This document shows, one piece after another, positions 13,191 to 25,618 of a DNA stretch of 64,000 bases; the stretch's first letter is position 1; every line of letters begins with the position of its first letter. The notes beneath the pieces are model-generated. The model had not been told where the DNA came from and ran no database searches. It was given only the letters and a program-made list of their open reading frames with translations. The translations under genes were made by a program, and so were the position numbers. Origin of the DNA: Mesaphorura yosii (Eukaryota > Arthropoda > Collembola > Poduromorpha > Tullbergiidae); NCBI GenBank assembly GCA_009869945.1, contig WIXG01000024.1, positions 341,227 through 405,226 of the forward strand, in the 5' to 3' direction.

Positions 13191-13413
13191 GAGCAGCCCA
13201 AGTGGCTGTGTTGCAGTTATCGGGTTGGGTTGTGATAACCACCATTAAGTCCTAACCTCACTGAAAATAACTAATTAAGATTCGCTCAACTCAACCGAAC
13301 CTAACTGAAAATAAACTAACATTTTGATGAAATACCACCCATGCCACTTGAAGTTTGCCCGATAACTGCAACTCAGCCAACCAGTTAATCCATGCTGTGA
13401 TCGTGGGATGTGG

Positions 13414-14112
13414 TCACGGATTAATGCGGCAGAAGTTAGTCAGTGGCTTGGTCGAGTTACGTGGGGTCGAAAAGTCGATTATCTTTTGGAATTCACGAAT
13501 AGTGGAGTTGTTTAGCATTTGCTGTTCTTCGGGGTCCGCCGCGTTGTTTGATGAAATCCTTGTTCGGCGTTCTTGGAGTTGTTCTGGAGTCATGTCGGGT
13601 AGTATGAAGACATTGAAGAAGTTTTCTCTGCGTCGCAGGGGTCGCTTTTCACGTAGGGCTGCAATTTTCTCTTTGAGTGATCGAAGAACTAGGAAGGTTG
13701 GTCTCTGCTTCAAACCAGGGTTGTCTATTCGCTGTGTAGACACGATTTCGCAGGGCGATAGGGAGGATATTTGTACTGCAGTCTGGGAAAATTGGTGTAA
13801 TTCTTTGCCATTGAATTCTTCATTTAATCCGTATAACACTAAACTTCGTTCTTTTTCGTGTAGCACTGCCTGAACACGAATCTCATTTTTGATCGCCTCC
13901 TTGAGGTTAGCTTCAGCAGTTGGCGTACACTTTGCCTCTAGTCCAGTGATTTTTTCCCCCAGGCTAGTTTGTGTCGTTTCGATACGAATTAATCGTGCAC
14001 TGATCGACTGTTCGAATTTTTCGAAAGCCGCCTTGTTTTCGTCGATGATGACCTTGATCTTCTTGTCCAGCAGTTCCTCTAGTTTTGCGAGTGTCAATCG
14101 CGATTCTGGCAT
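13414..14112 (-). CDS. LINE ORF1 protein (coiled coil plus RRM-like domain), 232 aa
   Basis: This is the nucleic-acid-binding ORF1 protein of the retrotransposon, which packages element RNA. I start it at ATG 14112 (MPESRLTLAKLEELLDKK). The frame stays open for 60 codons above this, but those residues look like translated untranslated sequence. Residues about 5-75 form a charged, leucine-spaced coiled coil. Residues about 90-190 look like the RRM-like domain of LINE ORF1 proteins, with SLVLYGLNE, TQRIDNPGLKQRPTFLVL and then LREKRPLRRRENFFNVFI. The frame ends at TGA 13414. No CCHC zinc knuckle is visible. It is uninterrupted while the neighbouring ORF2 is shattered. Identity as a LINE ORF1 is confident; whether it is still expressed is unknown. 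Confidence 0.8.
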   Translation of the reverse strand: MPESRLTLAKLEELLDKKIKVIIDENKAAFEKFEQSISARLIRIETTQTSLGEKITGLEAKCTPTAEANLKEAIKNEIRVQAVLHEKERSLVLYGLNEEFNGKELHQFSQTAVQISSLSPCEIVSTQRIDNPGLKQRPTFLVLRSLKEKIAALREKRPLRRRENFFNVFILPDMTPEQLQERRTRISSNNAADPEEQQMLNNSTIREFQKIIDFSTPRNSTKPLTNFCRINP

Positions 14113-14300
14113 CTTGGACTGGGGACCAATGGCAGAAATTTTCGAAATCCACAGGGTGATGATGGCAACTGCAATCAAGAAGAATGGAGTATTATTACTT
14201 TCTATTATTAACTGAGCTGGTACGGTACGATTTTGCAAATAGGAAAAGTATGAAAAGGAGTCCAGCTGTGGGTACATCTTAGGGCTTAGCAATCTTCAAT

Positions 14301-17300
14301 GTAATTGCGTCTTTCGATACTTACTGCAAGCCAGAGAAATGCACTGCTTTTATACTACGGAAATCTCAATTATAGTTAAAGGTAACAGCCTGTGCGAAGC
14401 AAATGATCCCTATCTCCAATATAAGTTTAACGACGTATTCGACGTTTACGAATTTCTGGACGCACAGCCAGGACAAAATGCAGGAGCACAGTAGTTTTCT
14501 TCTGCTTCCACACTGAACCAGGGCAATTACGAGGAAATATTTACCATCAGCTGCACCGCTAGTTGGCATACTTTGACTTCAGTTCGTGAAGAAATTGTCG
14601 ACATCTCTTTGTTCTTATTTGGTCCATATTGTGCCGATATATTTAATTCCGTTCTCCGATGCAAACTCTTTTGATAGTATTGCGATTGAACTCATATCCA
14701 GACTAATTTGGCTGCCCAACGGCGAATTACAGGTTCTCAAGGCAAGTTCATTATCTTTCTACAGCATCAAACATTTGGCAATCAACTCAACTGTAGACAA
14801 TATGAACGTCATTGAACGAGGGCTGATGTCGACATTGTAAACTAAACCTACAAAGGAATCATCGATCGCTGTCCGTCAAAGTATCGAAGGAAGAATGGAG
14901 AAAAAACCCTGTCATCGAACTGCTCCCTCAAGTTCAGAAGAGACACGGCATGAACCAAGTTCACTCGACTGCAGTCTATTAATTAGTTTAATCTGCTGCT
15001 GACTTGTTTCAGATTGAACGTAAGTTGGTGGGCTAGTTATTTTACAAGCCTATATCAATCACAGCACATTGCGCTACTTTAATTGGTATTAGTTGTACAA
15101 TGATTCGTAGCATGACGAAATTTCGTATGACTTTATCAGATTGAAAAATTTTAGCGTTCGTTTTAGCTTCACATTTGTTCATTGGTCTTGGTGGATCTAC
15201 ATCAACCGAGTATTACTTGACTGGAATCACTGTCTGACGATTTTCGAAGTCACTACGACCTTGGCTATTTCAATCAACTTCCTTGTAATCTTACATGAAC
15301 CTTGTCTTGAACATGCGTTTGTTGTAAAGATTTGCATTCCCCACGACATCATCACCATATTCGTTAAGATGTTTCATCGGACGCTGTTTCGTATGTGTAT
15401 GTTTTCCCAATGGGGTCGTTAAGGTGGAACTTCAGAATAAAATTTCTCCACTTTTGTGCATGGGATTACGTTTAAATATGTGTACTATTTGCGTCCGAGG
15501 TCCGATTCACGTGTTTGCCACACCGAGGTCAGAATGAATGAAGAAATTGCAGCTTTTCATGAATGTTTTTTTATATATCTAATCAAGCCAACACAACATC
15601 AGCTCACATCAAGTGTACAAAGAATCGGTACGCATGAAGCATGCTGTTCGGGAATACGATACTTGTTTGAATGCCGTATACGCGCTTTGAAGATTTTTTC
15701 TTAACCTTCAGATGAGGCCTGGCGAATATCGGCAACCAACTCGAAACTGCTCAAGCCGAAAATAATTCAGCCAATCGCTTGATTGTTTTCTTTTCACTTT
15801 CCTTTGGCTCTTATGGTCGTCCTACGTTGCCTACTTGCGCAACAGATGATGAATTGGTGAAATAAACTCGTGCAATGATCTCAAAGCAGCTTCAAATTTA
15901 GAGTAATAATAGCTCACACTTTTACTCTTCTCAGGTGATTGACGTCAATGCAGTTTCAATTAAATCTTCCTTTCATAGGCGACAATACGAGAAATAAATC
16001 CTTCCTCATAATCCTCCTCTCTCTGTGCCAGCAACTCATTCTGCTACACAGAGTGACTCGGTATGAAATGAAAGAGACAACTCATGCCACAACACGGAAC
16101 AACTTTGCCCTTGTTTTCTCTGGAAAATCAAGACACACAATATGCAATACAATAGAAAACTTTGAAATGGATGTCTTCCAAGAGGGGGTTTACGGAGCTT
16201 CTTTTCTAAGTCTATGACCGAGCAGTGGTTTCTGGAAACAAACAGCCTCAGCAGACGAGAGAAATCAATTCATGACCGCCTGAATAGGAGACCAAAGCCT
16301 ATTATGGCGTACCACAATACACTGCCAGGCAATATTATGGCGACTTCGCATTGTTTCGTTCGACGCAGCAAATTAATCTCATTTTCCAAGGAATTATGAA
16401 ACGGACACGTTAGACATCTCGTCATTAATTATAGCAGGTCCCATAGTGATGCTCTTTCCTTCTGCTTTGCACAGCTTCGAACTTTGCGTTCCGCGCATTG
16501 AATTTTGTCATTGGACTTGTTCACTTCATTTAATGCGCTGATTAATTATCCTTTACAATCAATATTGTGTGTGAGGCAATGCGACCTTGGTTCTAGCACA
16601 TTATTTAGGCACTTGTGCACTAAAATCTCTGCGCGATATTGATCGCTTCGGAGACTCCGCCGGTGTTATTCAAATTAGTCACACGATACTGACGATATCG
16701 TATAAAAGCTGAACAATAGTTCAGTTGGTCTTTGATTGTGTGATTGAACGAATTTAAAACATTTAAGGCAAAGAGGAAGTTCTGATCTGACCGCGCAAGA
16801 TGTCTTAAAGGAGAAGGATGCTGACACTTCACAGAGAGAGTCCGCGATTGAGGATATGCTTACTGCTAAACAGGATTTCCTGTCATTAATCTGATATTAC
16901 TTTTACTATGATCACTAAAGAGATTCGAAGTGAAAGTCGTCCGCCAAAATTGTAGTAAACTAACTTGTTTAAACTGTATTCGCCATGTCTTCTATTTGTG
17001 GAGACAGAGAAGTCAAGTCAGAAGAGGCAAACTGTTTGTTCTAGAAAGCAATGCAGGACGTTGACCCAGCGTATGAGTTGTGCCAGATTTGTCGTCTCGT
17101 GGGCTATTCAATTAATTCAGGAGAGACGAAAGAAATTCGACTCAGCATTCTGCATTGCTTTCTCCTTTCATTAGAAAATCGTGAGTTCGCTTCCTCTCAA
17201 GTTTTCGTACTTGAGGAACACGTCTCGAAAGGTAAAATATGCTGAGAAGAAGAATAAGAAATGAAAAGACGCGTTTACCAGTGGAAATAGAAGAAAATTT

Positions 17301-20300
17301 TCATTTTGTTGGCACTGAGGACAGGGTTTCGTTTCGTCATGTTTCTGGGCCTTAAAATGAAACCTTGGAGTTCATTCTCTTTGTGTCAAAACGTCAATAG
17401 AAGTTAACGAATTCTTGGACGGGCGACACGTGCAAATACAATAATAAATAAGTCGGCGATTATTCCTGTAACTCTCCTGATCGGTTGGTGAATGTCTTGG
17501 CTTGGATAAGGAAACGCGTGCCATGCCAACGAAATGTCTCATGCCTTTCAATTCAAGGTCTTAATTGGATTTCGTTTCTCTTGGATTTTCTCGACGAAAC
17601 CGGTAGTACCGACGATAGAAATTCTTCACGCTCTGCGCTTAGTATTGGCCATCATCAATGTCGTATGAATGGCTTCTGTGCAGTAAACACAAATTGACGT
17701 TCCCCAACCCCACCCCAGATAACCACAACACACACGAAGACTTTTGTCGCAGCTTCCTCTGTGTTGATTGGTTTAATGCCTTCGAAGTGGTTAGAACTGT
17801 ATGATGGAATCGTGCATTTGTCTTTAAATTTCGCTACCCGTTTGTTATTTCAATTCTAACGACGAACCGCCGAGCACATGAAACTTATTTTTTTCTTTCA
17901 TTAACTTTCAGATGTTTACCTGGCATTTTTCGTCAAATTCCTATCTACTGCTGTTGGGAGAAATTCGAGAACGTCCCAATAGATTTACAATTTTCCGGTT
18001 CAAAGAGTACTAGTGAGTTGGCGGAACAAAAGACAGCAAAACTAATGCAATGGGATTTTAATAATCAGAACCTCTCTGTTTTTGGTCAGGTTCGGTACGT
18101 CCAAATGCAATAAACGTCACATTATGAGATTTTCTAAGGCACGCCAAGGAGAGCTTTCATTTCTATGAAAGGCAAGATAATTTTGCTAGGAAGTAATGAC
18201 GTTCTGCGGAAATGAGGCCATGGATTCCGTGTTAATCTTCCTTTTGCAGGCAAGAAAGCTTCGACTCGACGCCTCCAAGGAGGACAAGGCGAAATGCGAT
18301 TTACTAATTGAAAGGAAGTGAGGCAGTGAAGATCTTTGGGGGACTCAGAATGAAGCCTTTCATACAACGCTAAACGCAAGTCAAAGGAATCAGATTATCA
18401 TTTTCTTTGACGTATTTTTAGTTTCTAGAAAATTGCTTGTTCATACCGAATATAATTTTTACACCCCATGAAATATGAAAATGTCAGCCTGGAGAATGGA
18501 GCACTTTGTGAGTAATTATATTACCATTAAGGAAAGTAATAGCCGTAGAAACCTGAATTTTCTTGCCTACCTTCAACGATTTCCTCCTTGTGTTTCAGGT
18601 GTTTGTCAAGAAGATGTGCTTAGACCGTGCATAAACCGGATTATGTTATGATTGATTTTCTGCAGCCACAAGATTGTTATGTTACATGTGAGCATATGCA
18701 TGTGGAGTAATCATTCCATCACCGCCGCCACTTCCTTCGCTCCTACTGTGCCAAGCAACGTGAATCCAACCAAGCACTAACAAATCTCCTCGTGTCATAT
18801 TATTAGCAACATTTCCAGCGTACAAGACACGACCTCATGGCATGTTCAGCATCAACCAGGATTTATTGAAAATTGAATTTTTCCAGCCTACAAGTTTCCA
18901 CATATTCACGAGTGGAAGGTCTTGAACTCTAAAAAAAAAAGTCCCGGCCGAGCCGGAGAACTTTTGGCAGAATTCATGTGCCTATTACGATATCTCTCTT
19001 TCAATTTCGTCCTAAAATTCTCAAATTACGATGCAACTTTCATACCACCGCTTCGAGAATCCTGAGATTATAAAAATTTTGTATGTGGCAACGGAGTTGT
19101 TAGACAATCTTTTTCACGAGGGAGGAACCTCCATTGTTTCTGGCGTCGTGTTGACAATTGTTCTCGCATTGTTCATAAAATTTGTCCCGAAGGAATTAAA
19201 TTACTCTTGAACTAATCATGTCTGGATTTCTACACAATGAAATAATTCCGTACAGTTGGGGTGTTGAGTAGCGAACTCGTACCCTGTGGCAGATTTATGA
19301 CAGGCCGCATGTATTTACTTCGGCTTAATTTCGCAATCGCTGAGCGTAGTACTGAAAGTTTGCAAACCCATTCAAAATAATTTCTTGATTAAGCCCATGT
19401 GTACATTTACACAACTTCATTGAGCATTTCAGAGGAGCATTTCTGAAGTGCGAAAACAAAATGAAGTCCATTAGTATTAGCTAGCCAAGTCTTATGACAC
19501 ACATGTGAATGTGGCTTTGCAATGGGAACTGATATTTAATAAGTACACAGTGTTTAAAGCAAAGCGATTAAGTCCTAAGGTAATGCTGGATATCTGACGC
19601 GTAATCTATAGAAATAGAATACAATTAGGATGTCGTCACAGTTAGACATGCTCGTTCTCCTCCACTAGGCGTCATTTTACCCAAGCCGTTGAGTAACCTG
19701 AGGACTCACTCGGAACTTTTAATTTAATTTCGCAATGAGGAACAAAGTAAACGGAAAGTAAAGGCCTGAAGGAGGCAATAATTATCGTACCTGGAAGGAA
19801 AGAACGCGATAGATTTGGCTGTGCAAACAAAAATTGACAATAAACGTCACTGACTGGATGGACAAGCGCACTCGACTCGAATAGCAGGCATTAAGTAGAA
19901 ACGAAAGATTACTGTAATAATAGACGTCACAGAATTGGACTCTGTCCCTTGAAAACGAACAAGGGCGTGGGTTTCAACAACGACAACACTCGAGTAAACA
20001 GCGCGAGCCAGTTCACCGTGTTTGTGCATCTGATTCTGGTTGTCTTACTTTTCATTGTGAGAGCACGAGGAAGCCTTACAGCAACGAAAATCCATGCAGT
20101 AGCATCCTTTTATTTTATTCTAAATTGCGAAATGTTTACCTGTTTATTTACAAACTTGATCGAGTCAGGAAAGCATCCTACTGTGAGCATAACTTCATTC
20201 GTGGAAAATTTTCATCTTCTTCATGCGGTATGCTGATGTCCATGTTCGTCCACGCCAAGGATAATTTACTCACAGTGCATCTTTCGCGGTGTCAATGTCA

Positions 20301-23300
20301 CGTTCCCCATGCAGACAAGATTCGCAGCCTTTGTCTTCCAAAAACTGAATTTACGGGCCATCGACGTATGGAAAGAGAAAAGAAAGAGAGCAAAAAAATA
20401 AGATAGAATTTTGCAACAGTAAAATGTTCTAGAGAGACGGAAAATCATGGAATTAGACGATGCTAAGAGGGCAGATTTGTGAAAGCAATCAACGTAATTG
20501 AGGATTTGGCATCCAAAGGAAGAAAATGTTTCAGTAATACACAAGTATTGTACAGGACATAATTTTTGCTTTCACTTGCTGGTATAGACAAATAAGATTT
20601 TCGAGACTCGATTCTCCACGTTGAACATGTTAGAAAATACGGGAATTTCGGAATTATTCTCAAATGTCTGCTTTTGTTTTCGAAGTGAAGCCCGGAGCGC
20701 CGTTTATTTGAAGTGAGAATTTATTTCTCGTTTATCGTGGTAAACATGTGTGCTTTTGTCTTGATGTGCGCCTGCTCAAGTGTAAAAGAGGAATGACAAA
20801 GCACATTGGACAAGGGAACATGTCTCCGGGAAATTGAAGCGTCAGATCTAGATCGCTTTCAAAAATTCTCTTTGCATGCTTCACTTTGACCTAGGCCAAT
20901 TGAGTTATATCAACCGTGCAATAAAATGGAAGACATAATTCAAATGTCATATTGCATTGCAAATCAACCGAAGAATAATCTGAATATTCTTTTTGTCAGT
21001 TTTCCTGTTGCATGTGTACATCGCAACTATTATCGTCCATGATTAAATTTCAAGGTTCGTTGCTCAAATATTTTACTTCTTTTCTTCAGAATCATAGACA
21101 CTTGAGCCCCATATGAAGGGTTTAGGGGCATGTGTTCAACTTGCCTTAATAAAATTTTTCAGATTTTATTCTGTGGATCATTTATTGCAGTTGATATAGT
21201 GCCGTGCTATACACTACTGGTAGTGAACGCAAGTTTGCACCATAGACATTCCGAGAATTCCCAACCAAGAGTAGCAGCAACGCACATATTTTGAGTTAGA
21301 TGAGTACAATCGCTCTAATTAACATCCGCGGACATTTCCCTCAAACTCAAGTATGCGATCTTTTTCAGAGAAATATTTTTCTGAAACTGTCCATTAATTA
21401 TTGACATGTTCGGGTGAGGAAGTACGCAATAAGAGTGTGTGGCGGTAAATTTTATAATTTTACTTTGTAGATGAACACGAAGTGCTGCTGTGGTTTACCA
21501 AATGATGCATGGAAGGCAGCAGCATCATTCTCTTTCTGGTACAAAGTGCACGTCGATGCGGGCGGAAAAGAACTGGAAGTGGGAACTTGGGCGCACATGT
21601 TGAGAGGCAGTTTGGTCCGAAATTGCGTAAATAAAAAAACTCGTGGTGCCTACCTCAGGCGCTGAATTTTCATAAGGACTGTGAGGTTACTCTCCACTTA
21701 TCCATACGCCAGCCCGACTGATTAATCATAGGACAAAACACGGGCATTGGACATTATTCCCGATGGTTTGCTTCTGTGCGTAGTAAATATGCCGCGGTTT
21801 TGGCCATATTTATACTGGATCGGTGGTGAAACCCAGTGTGTATCTTCATAGCATTTCCTCACCCAAGCTGTTCCCTCTTTAAAATGTAAGTTTAATGACA
21901 TTGAAGTTGGTTGAGGTTTGACTTCTGAAACTAGACCTTGGTTTCGTGATTTATAAAATAAATCCTTTACAGCATTGCATGGTTCCGAAGAAACTTTTGA
22001 CGAAGCTTATTTAGTGAATGTGGTGTGATGTTGGATGTTTCAAATGGTTCGCCTCGAGAAAGTATACTTGAAGCAAGAAAATCAACAACTAGCGTTGAGA
22101 CATGTAAGCGTGAGGTAAAAAGATGATTTTACCCTCACAACCAGGCAAATGTCAGCTCCTCCACTTCGACCAACCTACCTTTTCCTTTTCCGAAGCCATC
22201 AGTTGGAAGTGTCAATTTTGTAAATGGAATTTGTAAGAAAAGATGAAAAACGATGAATGAACAGAAACTCTCAGGAAGCTGTTGAGTAGACGCGTGACAC
22301 AAAACAGATCCATTAACGTGCTTGTCAATAAGATCAAGACGCAGTTTTTGTGACGTGCTGATTTCGCGGCCAGCAAGAATTGTTGCCATTTCAGAGGGTA
22401 CCAGTTTATGAGTGCTGGCAACTCCTCGGGAAATGGTACACGAAATCATGTATAAATCGACAAATGGTGTCCGCGAAATAACACTGTAATTGTTTGGCTG
22501 GACGAATTGATTCTATTGGCGTCGGCAAACTGTTTCAAACATTAGGAATCACTAGAATTTGAAACAAGGGTTTTTAAACAAGAATTTTTGCAGAGTCAGT
22601 GAATGAGATTTGTTGCCGCTCCGCCATGCTTATTTCCGAATGTGGAAACTCGAAACAAACACTTGGCGAGCCTTTGGTTCTCTCGTTTGTAAAATGAAAC
22701 CTTTCGGAATAGAAAAATGCTGCTCTTGTATTTGAGTGGTCGAAGTGAGTGCTAACGATGCGCTTTTTCTAGCATTGTTTGTTCAGAAAATTACAACACA
22801 TTAATGGTCTGTTTGAGAATCACGATTGTTAAGCTAATAACAAACGTAACTCATTGACTGTACTCAATCTGCCTTCAGCAGGCTCGATATTGTTGACGAG
22901 TTGTTCAACTCATCACGCTGTAATGGACAAAGCCCAATGTTGTTAGCCGCCATCATTAGTACGTATTTGTATTGAGGCTCGTCCAGGCTTTTTGCTTGCA
23001 GACCAAAATTCAATCAATAGCAGCCATTTGTGTGCGTTCGTCATTCTCAAATGATTGATCGGGGTGAAAGTTCGTTAATGAAGCTCAGAAAACTCCCTGT
23101 GACAGAATTCTCATATTTTATAGCCCCAGAAATGAAGTGTTATTAACCGTCTAGCCAGCCTTCAAAGACTTCAATCGCACGAGGAAGAACGAATTGCTTG
23201 AGTATTTTTGTAGGAAAACTGCCATTAGTAGCAATATGTATTATGGTTCGTCTAGCTGTTTCATAATTACCACTTTTCGCCAAACTCTTGCTTGCAAAAT

Positions 23301-25618
23301 CAAATACGTCGCCGCTCTCATTGAACAGAAAAGTTAATCGATATGTGGGAATTCAGCAATTTCCACAATTTAACTGAAGTACAATTAAACAAACACAGTT
23401 TAAATTCTTTTCCTTGTTTATTACGCAAGCCCTATGCACATGTTAATTTTCCCTTTATTACGCCCGTATCCTCCCATTTCGCTATTATAATTTAAATTGT
23501 GTACTCCATTCAACCATGAATTATGCTATAATTAACTCTTAGCTCACATAATACATTAATTACAAGTGTAGTAGTCCTAATAGTATGAGTTATTTACTTT
23601 CACAGGTTTCTTCTTGCTTGGCCTCGTTCAGTTCCATTATTTGTAATTTACATTAAAAGGTGTGCTTCGAGCAACTCATCCATTGGCACTAATTAATGTC
23701 GCTATAAATTCTCATCTAGACACGTCTATGTTTAAGCTATATTTATGCGCAATACGGTATTAACTATGTTAGTTGAGTTAGGTACGTAAAATAGCTCTCT
23801 TCTCTTCCTGCAATGCATTCAAATAGCACAAAGTTTCCTTGAAATTAGTTTTGAAGGTACATTTGTGTATTGTGTATTAATAGTACGTAATGGTTCGTAG
23901 AATACTTCCAGAAGTGATCACACAAACCCTCACTTGATAGCGGTAGCAGACGTCTTACTTCCTATATAAATAATTTTGAATAAATTTTATATTAAACATT
24001 CTGGAATCTTACTTTAGAAAACTTTGCGTACAGAATGCTCTGAGTTTTTTCGTACACATTTTAAAACGTCTCTTTTTACTCCACGCACAGCATCCAGGAA
24101 TATACACAAATACACATTCGTCACAGTCGTACTTGCAAACTAAAGTCAACTTAGCTCAGACCACAGCGAGCTTTCTTTTCCAGTTAGCGCGTCCATCGAC
24201 ACGCCTCGAAGCAAACCTAATCTGGAAATTACGACCGTTGAAGCCAATGTATTTAAACATTTAAACGCCATTTGTGAAGTTGGCTGTGCTTCGACCTGCA
24301 ATAGCATACACCAAGGAAAGCGTCTCATTAAGAATTAATTGAAAAAAGTTGAGATATGAAAGCTCAAAAACCTATAGGAACTTTTATTTGCACGAGCGAG
24401 AACAAAAACAGCTGGTGTATGATTGTTACTCCTGATCATCGCAGCATCATAAAGCAATGCGAGTATCGTCTCTTGTTGTGGAATCGAGGTATAAATACGC
24501 AATGCTGCAAATCTTTTGATCTTTCTACGGCCCGTACGTACCTGAATGGACATAATCCCTATTTCTATAATTATCTTCCTCCTTATGCGGGACCTGTGGC
24601 TGCTTGCTTTGATCAGTCCAGATCCTCATGCCATAAGCTATCGCTGGATTAACCAAGGCCATTCCTACCGTACAGAGTTTGCCGCAGTCCGAGTTTTTTG
24701 TATTTAATTCATGTCTATCAAAGTTTCCACATTGCGCAGCCCGTCAAAAAGATTCTCTGTCATACACTTTAACAAAAACCTGGCGGAGTGAGTACATAGA
24801 ATGGTACACAACAACAAATAGAGAGTCTCCATGCCTCGAATGTTGAGAACTCTAATAAACTTCAACAGTTGTTCGTGAACTCCTCACCGCTTGCTTCTCT
24901 CTTTTCGCTTAACTCGATCAGACTTGTGCATCTTGCTGAGAATAGCTCACGATTTTTCTTTGACAGTAAGGAGATTCATGTGCGCAACGATTGATGATGA
25001 GGTCCCCGCTTTCTTGTGATGGAGGAATCTAGATTCTGCGTGGAGTGCGATTCTTGACTAAAATGAATGTGTTCGCCGGAGCAAGGAGCAAAATCAGTTT
25101 CGCAGATACGCTAATCCAAATGTCCAAATGAGTGGTTAGGAATTAGGTCAGAAGTACTCTAGATAAATAGTACGACTATCCAATAACAGGTTGTATGCAT
25201 ACAGTGCAACAGAAATACATTCTTAGGATTAAGCCATTCTGCATGAACTCTCTTCGAAGCTTCGATGCTTGTTTTTCCCGTTTAATCAACTCGATGTCAC
25301 GGGGACGTCCTGTGCAGGTTGGATTTTGTCACAACTGGAGTACAGTCAAATAAAGTTTATCCTCATTTGGATTTAACAGCCTCTTTGGGATTTGCCGAAT
25401 GTAATTAAAGTCTGATTGAGTCATTTCTACTCACTGAGCACGTTGTTCTTTTCTCTGTTCCTGGTTTCTTGGAAAAAGTCATTACACCGCTTAGGCGGTT
25501 GACGCTTCCTGCCTTTCACGCTAATGGAGCGAGATTCGCATTTCCCAGTTGGATGTCACCAGAAGAAGACGAGTCATTCGCTTGGGAGAGGGGAAAAGGG
25601 ACGGCTGGCTTCAGTATA
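14301..25618. other. Gene-free stretch of 11.3 kb
   Basis: No protein family, RNA gene or obvious repeat is recognisable here on either strand. The longest open frames (for example 22449-22135 on the minus strand) have no family resemblance. The right end below 25619 must contain the 3' UTR of the minus-strand tyramine receptor, but I cannot place its polyadenylation site. Part of the left end, 14301-14600, could still be LINE 5' sequence. Confidence 0.4.

Larger units (their letters stand above)
10400..14300 (-). mobile_element. CR1-like non-LTR retrotransposon (LINE), decayed, about 3.9 kb
   Basis: Reading the minus strand from 14300 down gives the expected LINE order. First is ORF1 with a coiled coil and RRM-like domain (14112-13414), then a linker of about 220 nt, an apurinic-type endonuclease (from about 13190), a reverse transcriptase (about 12100 to 11000) and a C-terminal domain (10960 to about 10440). 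The C-terminal signature (ARLVTGRKKSDSI, then VRPLIVPVKEVGKKCFSYAGATL, then LTFKTKL) is the kind found in CR1/L2-clade elements. ORF2 has many frameshifts and stops, so this is a dead copy. Outer limits are approximate: I see no clear target-site duplication, and the 5' end above about 14300 is uncertain. Confidence 0.85.

Noticed and set aside
13355-13873. Plus-strand open frame of 172 codons
   Set aside because: It is antisense to the LINE ORF1, whose minus-strand translation has clear coiled-coil and RRM-like character.
18135-18156. TAAGGCACGCCAAGG, matching the first ten bases of miR-124
   Set aside because: The remaining bases differ, and the only nearby hairpin (CTTTCAT-ttct-ATGAAAG) is seven base pairs and does not include the candidate in a stem.
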